DNA from: Fluoribacter gormanii
GTDB lineage: Bacteria > Pseudomonadota > Gammaproteobacteria > Legionellales > Legionellaceae
Reading direction: 5' to 3'
Assembly (NCBI RefSeq): GCF_900156395.1
Contig: NZ_FTNL01000007.1
Span: 1-64,000, forward strand
Length of the DNA stretch: 64,000 nt
Below, in pieces: positions 18,175 to 27,428 of this stretch. A model generated the notes under the pieces. It was given only the letters and a program-made list of their open reading frames with translations, was not told the origin of the DNA and did no database searches. Made by a program: the position numbers and the translations under genes. The stretch's first letter is position 1; each line of letters starts with the position of its first letter.

Positions 18175-18993
18175 TTATATCCTCTCTAATAGTTCACCGT
18201 GTTGGGCTATCAGCGCTTCAGCACGCACGACATCTTCTGGGCTATCAATACCCGACATATTGGCACGACCTTTATAGTCTACGGGAATGCAACGAAGAGT
18301 ATAACCATTTTCCAAGATACGTAATTGCTCCAATCCTTCCATTTTTTCAAATGTACTTTCTGGCAAACTAATGTATTGTTCGAGCATCTCTCGCGAATAA
18401 CCATATAAACCAATATGACGAAATACAGGGCTTTTATCACTCTTTTGACGTAATTCCTTTTCTTTGCGTATGGCAGGAATAATGTTCTTGCTAAACCAAA
18501 AGGCCTTGCCTGTTTGTTCATCAAATACGGCTGTAGTACCACTAAAGGGAGTAATCAACTTATTTTGACGTAAATCGTCCAGCTGGTTCCATGTTAATTG
18601 AGTTACGGGGGTGACGGCGTCACAAGGAGACATGGCAAAAGCATCGATTAATGCACGTAAAAAATCTGGTGGTGTTAAAGGGGCATCCCCTTGCATGTTT
18701 AAAATGAAATCCGGCTGCTTCGCCATAGACCGTATCGCTTGGGCGACACGATCGGTCCCACTGGGGGCCTCTGGTGAGGTCAGTACTGATGCAACACCTA
18801 ACTCATTACAATGTTGGACAATTCGCTCGTGGTCGGTTGCAACGACTACAGATACATTTTCCAATCCTTCAGCCGCAGCACATGATAAGCGGACCACACG
18901 TTGCAACATTGTTTGCCCTTGAATCATTGCCAGAGGTTTTCCTGGTAAACGAGTTGAAGCATAACGGGCAGGAATTACAATGGCAGTGTGCAT
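18175..18993 (-). CDS. kdsB: CMP-KDO synthetase
   Basis: 272 residues. KdsB activates KDO with CTP for lipopolysaccharide core assembly. It shows IPARYASTRLPGKPL (nucleotide-binding), SGTDRVAQA, NMQGDAPL (normally NxQGDEP, so Glu is replaced by Ala) and HIGLYGYSREML. It is longer than the usual 245-255 residues. The D-A-P variant at the metal/CTP site deserves note. Such variants occur in a branch of KdsB-like cytidylyltransferases, so a related sugar-acid substrate is possible. It lies upstream of the histidine phosphatase gene. Confidence 0.87.
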   Translation of the reverse strand: MHTAIVIPARYASTRLPGKPLAMIQGQTMLQRVVRLSCAAAEGLENVSVVVATDHERIVQHCNELGVASVLTSPEAPSGTDRVAQAIRSMAKQPDFILNMQGDAPLTPPDFLRALIDAFAMSPCDAVTPVTQLTWNQLDDLRQNKLITPFSGTTAVFDEQTGKAFWFSKNIIPAIRKEKELRQKSDKSPVFRHIGLYGYSREMLEQYISLPESTFEKMEGLEQLRILENGYTLRCIPVDYKGRANMSGIDSPEDVVRAEALIAQHGELLERI

Positions 18994-19188
18994 GGCAAAA
19001 ATTATTCCAATAAAAAGGCCAATAATAGCCTAAATATTAGAGGGTTACTATAGTAGAATAGTGTCGCAATAATATGGTTAAAAAATACACTCTGAGCCCT
19101 ACTGGCAAGCTGCAGAATGCGAGGATTGAATTTTCCCGACTTATTGATTCGTAGTTTTAGACACTGGATTTTAGATAAGGACATTGAC

Positions 19189-20322
19189 ATGAATAAATTA
19201 AATATCTTGACGACAGGGTTAATGCTGCTTAGCGCCACAAGTGCTATTGCAGACAATCATTCCTTGGCGAAGTTAACTGATTTGGCAGGTGCATCCGGTT
19301 TTGAAAAGTCTGTTCGAGATGCAGTAAAGCAACAATGGCAGCAATCCATGAGCCGTATTACTGTAGATGGAATGGGTAATTTAATTGGTCAATCTAAAGG
19401 GAATCAAAAAGGTCCTAATATCTTGTTAATGGCGCATATGGATGAAGTCGGGTATATGATTGAATCAATCACTTCTGATGGCTTCATAAAAGTTATCCCA
19501 TTGGGAGGCATTCCTTCTTCAGTAATTTTTGCTCAGCGCTGGATGATTTCCACGCCTAATGGACCTATTTTAGCTTATTCAGGAATGGACTCAACGCATC
19601 TTATTGATGAGACCAAAAAAAATCAGTTGCCTTCAGGTACTGCAATATTTCTTGATATTGGTGCAGAAACAAAAGAGCAGGTAGAAACAAAATTTAATGT
19701 GCGCCCAGGATTGCAAGTTACTCCCGCGAGTCAATTTAGTCCGTTAAGTGAAAACCGCTTTTTAGCAAAAGCTCTTGATGATCGCTTGGGACTGGCACTT
19801 ATTGGGGATGTTCTTGACTCCATAAAAAACCAGAATCGCCCCAATCAACTCTATGCTGCAGCCACGGTGCAAGAAGAGGTTGGTCTGCGTGGAGCCAGTA
19901 CGGTATATCAAAGTACTCATCCAGACATTACGATTAATGTTGAGGTTGGTATTGCTGATGATTATCCCGCTTTAATTGCAAAACGCAAAGGTCGAATTGC
20001 CTTAGGCAAAGGCCCTACTTTGTTTGTCTATGATCGCTCAATGATCCCTCATCAAGAACTACTTAGCTGGATATTGGATTTAGCTAAAAGAAATAATATT
20101 CAAGTACAACTGGAATCAGAAATTGGTTATGGTCAAGATGGCTCCAAAGTACAAGGCTCCGGTTCAGGTGTCCCCAGTATTAACATCGGGGTACCTATTC
20201 GCTATGCACATCAACAAGCCGGGGTGTTTGATAAGCGTGATTATGAGCAAGCAGTTAAATTAGTCAGTCTTATTGTGACTCATCTCAATCAACAAGCAGT
20301 TGAGCAAATTAAAGCAGGTTAA
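19189..20322 (+). CDS. Exported M42-family metallopeptidase
   Basis: 377 residues from ATG 19189, which has AAGGA seven bases upstream and opens a signal peptide (MNKLNILTTGLMLLSATSAIA). Metal ligands fit the M42 glutamyl-aminopeptidase family: His and Asp in LLMAHMDEVGY, Asp in ALDDRLG, Glu-Glu in VQEEVGLRGA, and a C-terminal His in RYAHQQAG. M42 enzymes are usually cytoplasmic, so export to the periplasm is unusual. The last four bases overlap the convergent cyclase gene through a shared TTAA. Confidence 0.88.
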   Translation: MNKLNILTTGLMLLSATSAIADNHSLAKLTDLAGASGFEKSVRDAVKQQWQQSMSRITVDGMGNLIGQSKGNQKGPNILLMAHMDEVGYMIESITSDGFIKVIPLGGIPSSVIFAQRWMISTPNGPILAYSGMDSTHLIDETKKNQLPSGTAIFLDIGAETKEQVETKFNVRPGLQVTPASQFSPLSENRFLAKALDDRLGLALIGDVLDSIKNQNRPNQLYAAATVQEEVGLRGASTVYQSTHPDITINVEVGIADDYPALIAKRKGRIALGKGPTLFVYDRSMIPHQELLSWILDLAKRNNIQVQLESEIGYGQDGSKVQGSGSGVPSINIGVPIRYAHQQAGVFDKRDYEQAVKLVSLIVTHLNQQAVEQIKAG

Positions 20323-21635
20323 TGGATGTTGTTCTCACCAGTCATTTTTTCTTTGCATTGCTGCAAAAAATATTGTGCTGGTGAGTCATTTGGATTATTT
20401 AATACGATTTGCTCAAGAAGATTGGCTGCATCCACAAATTGTTTGGCTTCATAATGCTTCAATGCAGTCGTAAAAAGAGCAGCAGAATCCTTTTTCAATT
20501 GTATTTCAGTTAGTGAGTTATGATTAAAAACTTCATAAACTTTTATCGGCACGCTTTTGCCTTTCACTTGCGTTAAACCTAAGCATCGTAAATTGTATTT
20601 TTCCTTTTGTGTTAATGCTTCATAGGTTTGTTCACCAATGACAAGTTCAATATTAAAATTTCTGGTTAATGATTCAAGTCGAGAAGCAGTATTGACTGCA
20701 TCGCTAATGACGCTGCAATCCATACGTTTTTCATAACCCACGGTGCCTACAATCAAATTACCGGTGTTTATCCCAATTCCTGCGTTAATGGGTTTCAGGT
20801 TATTGCGTACACGTGTGGCATTGAAATCATCCAGGGCTTCTAACATCTCCAATGCCGCAGCCACCGCATCATCGGCACTATTGAATAATGCCATAATGGC
20901 ATCACCAATGTATTTATCAATAAGACCAGAATTTTTAAAAATGGCTGGATCTAAATAACTCATTAGTTCGTTAAAAACAGTGAAAATTTCAACAGGAGAC
21001 AAGCGTTCAGCTAGAGAAGTAAATGATTTTATATCTAAAAATAGAACGGTCATGACTTTTTCAACACAATCGCCAAGCTTGATATCAGCAATATTTTTAC
21101 GATTCAGCACCTTAAGGAAATCTTGAGGGACAAACCGTGCTACAGCAATCGCATTTTGCTGGATTTCGACTAGCTTATTAATCAGTTCTTCATTTAGAGC
21201 TTTGACCCTTTGTTCAGCAATCTGCAAGTCTTGAAAGTATGAGTTTGTACGCACCATATAACGGACACGATATCCTAATAGCGTTGGATTAATTGGCTTG
21301 GTGGTAAAATCAGTAGCTCCGGCCTGAAACGCTTTATTTATCGACTCATAGTCTTCTAAACCAGTAACCATCATAATTGGAAGAAAAAGACAATCAGGTA
21401 ATTTTCGAATCGCTGCACATACTTCAAAACCATTCAGACCCGGCATTTCTACATCCAGCAGAATTGCATCAGGTTTAGAGGTTTTAAGTAGCGATAATGC
21501 GGCGTCACCATTCTCGGCTTGAATGACTTCAAAACCTACTTTGATTAATGCGTTGCAGGTAATCATACGCATAGTGGCGCTGTCATCCACAACTAAAATC
21601 ACTGGATTTTCCTTTTCCATAAAAGAGCTACTCAT
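20319..21635 (-). CDS. Receiver-class III nucleotide cyclase-TPR protein
   Basis: 438 residues. The receiver domain (about 11-130) has Asp61 in LLDVEMPGLNG and Lys113 in TTKPINP. A short coiled linker (135-165) leads to a class III cyclase domain (about 170-365). The metal Asp residues are D201 (FLDIKSF) and D245 (KYIGDAIMALF), with transition-state N315 and R319 (DAVNTASRLE). Base-selecting positions are probably K241 and S308, which favour ATP over GTP (inference). A TPR-like repeat closes the C-terminus (about 385-430). It is the last gene of the chemosensory operon, overlaps cheB by eight bases, and is the only non-CheB receiver in it, so it is the predicted output. Confidence 0.92.
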   Translation of the reverse strand: MSSSFMEKENPVILVVDDSATMRMITCNALIKVGFEVIQAENGDAALSLLKTSKPDAILLDVEMPGLNGFEVCAAIRKLPDCLFLPIMMVTGLEDYESINKAFQAGATDFTTKPINPTLLGYRVRYMVRTNSYFQDLQIAEQRVKALNEELINKLVEIQQNAIAVARFVPQDFLKVLNRKNIADIKLGDCVEKVMTVLFLDIKSFTSLAERLSPVEIFTVFNELMSYLDPAIFKNSGLIDKYIGDAIMALFNSADDAVAAALEMLEALDDFNATRVRNNLKPINAGIGINTGNLIVGTVGYEKRMDCSVISDAVNTASRLESLTRNFNIELVIGEQTYEALTQKEKYNLRCLGLTQVKGKSVPIKVYEVFNHNSLTEIQLKKDSAALFTTALKHYEAKQFVDAANLLEQIVLNNPNDSPAQYFLQQCKEKMTGENNIH

Positions 21636-22686
21636 GTTTCGTGGTACAAATTTTTGTTAAATAACTTGCAATATGTTCTAAACCAATGACCTGATCTACA
21701 GCATTCAATGACTGAGCTACAGCACCCATTCCAAAAACGATGGAGCTTTCCTGGTTTTGGATCAAGGTATGTCCATAGGCTTTTTTTAATTCCAACAAGC
21801 CTTCTGCTCCATCATCACTCATTCCGGTTAATAGAATTCCAATCGCTTTGTTTCCAGAAACTTTAGCAATGGATTGCAGCAATCGTGTAATCGAAGGACA
21901 AAATCCGGAAACAGGAACTCCATCAACTAATTTACAAATTAATTGTTCATGAACACGTTCAATTTCCATATGCTGGTGTTCCGGAGCTACATATACCGTC
22001 CCTTTTTGTAATGGTTCATGATGTACTGCATTTTTTACTTGAAGTCGCGTATTTTCATCAAGCCATTGTGCAAATCCGCGAACAAAGCCAGGACTCATAT
22101 GCTGAACAATCATAATAGGTAATGGAAAATCAGGGGGTAATTGCGAGAGAATCGTCTTTAATGCCATAGGACCGCCAACAGAAGCGCCTATCCCTACAAT
22201 TTCGTAATTTATTATTTTAGAATGTTCTGTTTTATTTTTTTTGTCTTCATCAAGAGACAAATTTTTTTTCAATGGTTTTTTTACAACGCGAATATCAGAG
22301 AGGCTTCGCAGGGTATCTACTATGTGGTTCCTGCTTTCTTCAAAAGAAGGAGAAAATACATTAACGGGTTTTGCCAAAGCTGTTAACGCGCCTGCTTCAA
22401 GAATATGGAAGGTGGCATGGAGCGACTCATCATTCACCATGGAGCTGATCACCACAATGGGTGTCGGATTTTCAGCCATAATAATGCGAGTGGCTTCGAG
22501 TCCATCCATGATTGGCATTTGAATATCCATGGTAATGAGATCAGGTTTTAATTTTGCTGTTAAGTCAATTGCTTCTTTGCCATTTTTTGCAACACCAATG
22601 ACCTGCATATCATGCTCAGATTCTATGATGTGTTGAATTAATGCGACTTCAGTTGGTGAGTCGTCAACAATTAAAATGTTTATCAT
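21628..22686 (-). CDS. cheB: Chemotaxis methylesterase
   Basis: 352 residues: an N-terminal receiver (1-120; VDDSPTEV, Asp in ITMDIQMPIMDG) and a C-terminal methylesterase/deamidase domain. The catalytic triad is visible as Ser in GIGASVGGP, His in VQHMSPGF and Asp in TGMSDDGAEG. It removes methyl groups from the receptor encoded upstream to reset adaptation. It follows cheA by 13 bases and overlaps the cyclase gene downstream. Confidence 0.97.
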   Translation of the reverse strand: MINILIVDDSPTEVALIQHIIESEHDMQVIGVAKNGKEAIDLTAKLKPDLITMDIQMPIMDGLEATRIIMAENPTPIVVISSMVNDESLHATFHILEAGALTALAKPVNVFSPSFEESRNHIVDTLRSLSDIRVVKKPLKKNLSLDEDKKNKTEHSKIINYEIVGIGASVGGPMALKTILSQLPPDFPLPIMIVQHMSPGFVRGFAQWLDENTRLQVKNAVHHEPLQKGTVYVAPEHQHMEIERVHEQLICKLVDGVPVSGFCPSITRLLQSIAKVSGNKAIGILLTGMSDDGAEGLLELKKAYGHTLIQNQESSIVFGMGAVAQSLNAVDQVIGLEHIASYLTKICTTKHE

Positions 22687-22699
22687 GGGTAATAGTTCA

Positions 22700-24976
22700 C
22701 TATAGCAGCATTTTTTTTATGATCTCCGAGGAGTTTAATACGAAATTAATTTGATTGCTGCCCGTCAGAGTAGCTCCGATGACACAAGGGATATTTGTTA
22801 ATGGTTCTTGCAACGGTTTGAGTACAATTTCCCTTTCACCAATAATTTCGTCGACAAGTAAGGCAATTCGGTCCCCATTTTTTTTGATTACAACAACAGA
22901 GATATGTTCATCATTATTCTGTTTCTTTTCATCAAGATGCAGTACCTTTGACAAAGAGCATAACAAAACTGGTTGTTCTTTGACAAGAACACTTGGGCTG
23001 CCTTCAACTGTTATAACGTCTAGTCGTTTTAATAGCATCACTGTTTCTACAGAGTTGGTAAGAATCACAAATATTTGACCATCACAGGCTACAGTCAATC
23101 CACGTTCGGTAGCTAAGGTCAGCGGCACTCTTAGAAAGAACGTAGTTCCTTTTCCTGGTTGGCTTTCGACAGTGACCTGGCCTTTTAAACGAAGTAAATT
23201 GGAGCGGACGACATCCAAGCCCACACCGCGACCAGAAATATCAGTTGCAATTTCCCGCGTGGAAAAGCCCGGTCGAAAAATAAGCTCGTAAATATCTTCT
23301 CTTTTCATATTTTCAAGCTCAGCTTGGGTAATTACTTTTTTTTGTAGCGCGATGCGAATCACATCATCCGCTTTAATGCCGGCACCATCATCAATGATTT
23401 TGAACACAATCTGATTGTCTTCCTGATTAACATTGATGCGAATATTGCCTCGGGGCGATTTACCGGCTGCTTTACGGGCTTCAGCGTTCTCTATACCATG
23501 ATCGATTGCATTGCGTAAAAGATGCACTATGGGATCTTTTAAGCCATCGAGGATCATCTTATCAATTTTTACATCATTATTATTTATTTCGAGATCCACT
23601 GGTTTATTAAGTTCATGGGCTAAATCTCGTACGACTCGCGGTAAATTACTTAATTGGGTGGTGACCGGAATAAGGCGCAAAGTGCGAATTTCATCCTGGA
23701 GCGCATTTAATAAGATGGATAATTCGTTAACAGGGGTTCGTAACTCCCTTTGCATTAAGTGAGTTGAATTATTGATTTCTGATAATTCAGCAAAACTGGT
23801 GGAGAATAAGGAGAGCAATGGTTCTTCTTCCTCTTGAGCAAGAATTTTTAAATTGGCTTTATTTTTTTTCCATAATTGGACCAGATGCTCGATTTTAAAC
23901 GTCATCTTGGTTAATTTTTCGTAATATTCTTCGATGGCAATTTTAATGGTTTGAATCTCCTCTGTATAAACTGAAACACGATCCAAATTTTGTAAAGAAA
24001 CACGAATTGATTCAAACTCACTTGCTTTTGCTTGTATTTCTTGAGTTGCAGGTGCTTTTGTAACTGCTGATAGTTCAGTTCTTGGTTCTGGGGATGGCAT
24101 TTCTTCAGTGGGCAATTCATTGTAATGCTCTAGTTGCAGTAAGTGATTTTTTAAGTCGAAGGATAGTGGTTTTTGCTCACTGAAACATTGCATGGCTTCA
24201 TTCATGTAATCGATCGATTGCAGACAAAGATTAATCAATCCCGGAGAAATTTTAATGCTATTTTTCTGGATTGCGGTAAATAAGGTTTCTATATGATGCG
24301 CAATCTCGCCTACATCAAGAGCTCCTATACCACGCGAAGAACCTTTGATGTTATGCGCAACACGAAACATTTCCTCCAGTAAACTCTGAAAATCATGTTC
24401 TGATTGAGTTCCTTTTTCAAGCTGCAGCAAACCATCCGTAATGGTGATTAAATTTTCCTGGAGTTCTGCTTTGAATGTTTCAACAAGTTTTTTTATAAAT
24501 TCGCTATCTAAGGCTTTAGCCGCAGGTTTTTTTTCAGGGGCAACAGGCTCAGGCGAAGACGATGTTTCTTCTATATGTTCAATTTCTTCGATTTTTTCCG
24601 CATGAAGAGCCTGTTGTAACTGATACAATAATGCATGAAGCTCTGCAGATGGTGGTTTTTTTTCTATAAAATCATGAAGAGTTTCGCGCATTCCATCCAC
24701 AGCGTGAAACCCTATATTAATTAGTGCAAGTGATATGTTTTGAGACGGCTCAAACAGCTTTTCAATGTACTCAGCCATTTTCCCCAGATCATCGATACCA
24801 ACTGAAAATGCAGACACTTTAATATTTCGCCCTGCTCGGGAAATTTCTTCCATCATAGGACTTAAATGACTCATGGATTCACTGGGTTCAATTTTTTTTA
24901 AATTATCAGTGATGAGTGTCAGTAATGATTCAAGTTCTGCACTAAATGTTGCAAGTAATTGATCGTCTGGAGTCAT
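22700..24976 (-). CDS. cheA: CheA-type histidine kinase with two Hpt domains
   Basis: 758 residues. Hpt1 (about 1-115) lacks the phospho-histidine: the motif reads RAGRNIKVSA, with Arg50 in the His position. Hpt2 (about 155-270) is intact with His208 in RVAHNIKGSS. A long linker is followed by the dimerisation helices, an ATPase domain (VHLLRNAIDHGIE, DDGAGIK, GRGVGLDVV) and a CheW-like regulatory domain. There is no C-terminal receiver, unlike WspE or ChpA. AGGAGC lies six bases before the ATG. It should phosphorylate CheB and the receiver-cyclase. Confidence 0.96.
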   Translation of the reverse strand: MTPDDQLLATFSAELESLLTLITDNLKKIEPSESMSHLSPMMEEISRAGRNIKVSAFSVGIDDLGKMAEYIEKLFEPSQNISLALINIGFHAVDGMRETLHDFIEKKPPSAELHALLYQLQQALHAEKIEEIEHIEETSSSPEPVAPEKKPAAKALDSEFIKKLVETFKAELQENLITITDGLLQLEKGTQSEHDFQSLLEEMFRVAHNIKGSSRGIGALDVGEIAHHIETLFTAIQKNSIKISPGLINLCLQSIDYMNEAMQCFSEQKPLSFDLKNHLLQLEHYNELPTEEMPSPEPRTELSAVTKAPATQEIQAKASEFESIRVSLQNLDRVSVYTEEIQTIKIAIEEYYEKLTKMTFKIEHLVQLWKKNKANLKILAQEEEEPLLSLFSTSFAELSEINNSTHLMQRELRTPVNELSILLNALQDEIRTLRLIPVTTQLSNLPRVVRDLAHELNKPVDLEINNNDVKIDKMILDGLKDPIVHLLRNAIDHGIENAEARKAAGKSPRGNIRINVNQEDNQIVFKIIDDGAGIKADDVIRIALQKKVITQAELENMKREDIYELIFRPGFSTREIATDISGRGVGLDVVRSNLLRLKGQVTVESQPGKGTTFFLRVPLTLATERGLTVACDGQIFVILTNSVETVMLLKRLDVITVEGSPSVLVKEQPVLLCSLSKVLHLDEKKQNNDEHISVVVIKKNGDRIALLVDEIIGEREIVLKPLQEPLTNIPCVIGATLTGSNQINFVLNSSEIIKKMLL

Positions 24977-24985
24977 ATGAAGCTC

Positions 24986-26842
24986 CTAAACTTTGTAGAT
25001 ATTTATATCATCCTTGAGATGTTTGGCAATATCATCCAAATTATGAATAAATGTCATCATCTCTTTTATTCCACTCGAAAAAGTTGATGTAGTGCGATTA
25101 ATTTCATTCATACTTTCAACGATTTGTTCAATACCAACAGCTTCTTGACGAATGGCTACTTCGATATGTTGACTTGAAATGGACGCGTCATTAATCATTT
25201 TACTTAACACTTGAATAATGTGACCTGCTTTTTCAATGAGTTTTAATCCTGAATCAAGAGTCTTGGCTCCTTCTTCGGTTACTGTAACTGCTCGTTCAGT
25301 AGTGCGTCGAATGTCTTCAAGAATTTTTTGTACCTGCACGGTGGATTGTTCTGATTGTTCTGCAAGATTTCGCACCTCCGTTGCTACGGCGGCAAAACCT
25401 TTCCCAGCTTCTCCGGCTTTGGAGGCTTCAATCGATGCATTCAATGCCAGCATTTTTGATTGTTGGGCAAGGGTATTGACTACCGAAGTAATGTCGCCAA
25501 TCTGTTGCGTGTGATTACTTAAATCAAGAATGGTTTGCGCTATGAGTTTCATTTTTTCTTCGGAAGCTTTAATGCCATGAATACTCTGCTCGACTGATTC
25601 GGTGCCTAGTTTTCCTTGTTCATAGGTATTTTTAGCAACTTCCCGCAGTGTTTGTGCCTTAGCCATGGTTTGCTTTGAGCTTTTATCTATTTCTTCCAAT
25701 GAAGCACTAATTTCGTTAATCGCTGAGGCTTGGGAAGTAATACCTTCTGCTTGTTCATTTGCTGAGGTGAGTACTGTGCCAACCATAGTGACTATGTCAT
25801 TGCTGACTTTGGCAATTTTTTTGGTGATTGATGCCAGTCCATCGGTCATCGAATTCAAATCTCTGCCCAGATCCTGCAATACATCTTCTTTGTCAATTTC
25901 AAGGCGCTCTCTCAGATCACCTGAGGCAACTTTACTGCTATGCAGCCTAAATTTTTTCGATGAATTGACTAATTTTTCAAATAATTCTCGAGATTCTTCT
26001 TCTTTATTGCGAAGAATTTCCTCATTTTTCTTAATCGCCTCTTGCATGGTCTTTAATGATAAAAGCAGCTTACCCAATTTGTCTGCAGTTCGGATGTGAA
26101 TATCGATATCACGTTCACCGGCCGCGATGCGCTCTGCAATGTTAATCGCATTATCCACTGGCCGCGCTATGGAGCGTTGTGTTACATAAGGAACTGTAAT
26201 CGTTAAAAGAATGGCAAGAATCAATAATGCGTAAGCAGATTTTTTTAGGGAATTTAAGCTTTGATTTATCTTATCCGTGTTTTTTTCAATTTCCTTCGAT
26301 AAAGATGCGTACAAGCCACCACTTCTTTTGCCTGTTTCTGAAGAATAAGTACCCAGTATAATGTCAATCATTGCATTTTCGACATCTCTCGTCTTATTTC
26401 TGCTATTTTCTACATTATTTGAATTATTGGGATCTCTAGGGGCATTGATAAATGATGTTTGAATATCATAAAGAGGTGTATATAATTCTTGCAATTTGTC
26501 CCATTTAGTTTGCAATCTTTTATCACCGATTGAGTGCATTACTTGATCCCAATGGTTCCTGACTTCATTAATTTGAATCCACAAACGGGCGAAATGTGCT
26601 TTGGCGCTCGGATCCCCCGTCATCGCCCAGTGTTCAAGAAGATCTTGGGTTTGATAGATTTGGCTATCAAGAATTTCAGTTAAGTTTTCACTACGAATTT
26701 CCTGACTCAGATAGACTACGTTGTTTACTTTGGGGATCAAATAGAGAATTGATAGTATTACAGGTAAACTAAGGGTCATAAAGCCAATCAACAAACGAGC
26801 ACGTACTGTAAGAACAAACCGTTTATTCCCATTAGTTTCCAT
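24986..26842 (-). CDS. Methyl-accepting chemoreceptor
   Basis: 618 residues. TM1 (about 13-33) and TM2 (about 203-222) flank a periplasmic sensor of about 165 residues rich in helices and Trp/Asn, resembling a four-helix-bundle domain. A HAMP domain follows. The signalling hairpin tip is LALNASIEASKAGEAGKGFAA then EVRNLAEQS. There is no C-terminal NWETF-type CheR/CheB tether. GGAGAAG precedes the ATG and the start overlaps the preceding cheW by 11 bases. The ligand is unknown. Confidence 0.96.
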   Translation of the reverse strand: METNGNKRFVLTVRARLLIGFMTLSLPVILSILYLIPKVNNVVYLSQEIRSENLTEILDSQIYQTQDLLEHWAMTGDPSAKAHFARLWIQINEVRNHWDQVMHSIGDKRLQTKWDKLQELYTPLYDIQTSFINAPRDPNNSNNVENSRNKTRDVENAMIDIILGTYSSETGKRSGGLYASLSKEIEKNTDKINQSLNSLKKSAYALLILAILLTITVPYVTQRSIARPVDNAINIAERIAAGERDIDIHIRTADKLGKLLLSLKTMQEAIKKNEEILRNKEEESRELFEKLVNSSKKFRLHSSKVASGDLRERLEIDKEDVLQDLGRDLNSMTDGLASITKKIAKVSNDIVTMVGTVLTSANEQAEGITSQASAINEISASLEEIDKSSKQTMAKAQTLREVAKNTYEQGKLGTESVEQSIHGIKASEEKMKLIAQTILDLSNHTQQIGDITSVVNTLAQQSKMLALNASIEASKAGEAGKGFAAVATEVRNLAEQSEQSTVQVQKILEDIRRTTERAVTVTEEGAKTLDSGLKLIEKAGHIIQVLSKMINDASISSQHIEVAIRQEAVGIEQIVESMNEINRTTSTFSSGIKEMMTFIHNLDDIAKHLKDDINIYKV

Positions 26843-27428
26843 GGACTTCTCCTTTCTTATATAAACGCATTTTAATTTCTTGGCTTAAACTTGCTACTAA
26901 CGTTTCTACATTAATGATTGCCGTAACGGCATGATGTAATCCCAGAATATACTCTGGATTAGTCACATTCGCAGAAGATAGTGGTGCGGCTAACTCGCTA
27001 GGCTGATAAAGCTCGCTACCTTCGACGTGATGCACAAGTAAGCCAAGAGTTATATTATTTACCTGAATAACAATGATAAATTCATTATGTTGTTTGGCGC
27101 TGGGAAGTGAATGATTTAGATGAAAAAATTTCATCAGATCTACTACTGTAATCAGCGCACCACGCCAGTTGATCACACCTGCAATAAATTTAGGTACGAA
27201 AGGAGCAGGGGCGATGCTCACATTACGTAAAACTTCTTGAACATATTGATAAGAGATCCCATAATTTTCATTTTGGCCCAGGCTGAAGCGAACGAAAGTA
27301 ATACCATGATTTTGGCTGGTATCTATTTCCTGTTTGGCAAGTTGTTTTGCTCTTGCCTGCAGTATTTTAAGTGCTTCTTCATTTTTGGGTATCAACTCTG
27401 AAGCATGCTTTTGTTCTTTGATCATCAT
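26832..27428 (-). CDS. cheW: CheW coupling protein (second)
   Basis: 198 residues. An N-terminal extension of about 45 residues precedes a CheW domain (FVRFSLGQNENYGISYQYVQEVLRN, then PKFIAGVINWRGALITVVDL). CheW bridges receptor and CheA. The extension (KEQKHASELIPKNEEALKIL) is predicted helical and sets this copy apart from the shorter one encoded upstream. ATG overlaps the cheR stop by four bases. Confidence 0.93.
   Translation of the reverse strand: MMIKEQKHASELIPKNEEALKILQARAKQLAKQEIDTSQNHGITFVRFSLGQNENYGISYQYVQEVLRNVSIAPAPFVPKFIAGVINWRGALITVVDLMKFFHLNHSLPSAKQHNEFIIVIQVNNITLGLLVHHVEGSELYQPSELAAPLSSANVTNPEYILGLHHAVTAIINVETLVASLSQEIKMRLYKKGEVHGN

Noticed and set aside
23911..24120. Many frames of 60-100 codons antisense to polA, cheA, mcp and other genes
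   Set aside because: They mirror the codons of strong genes and have no motifs of their own.
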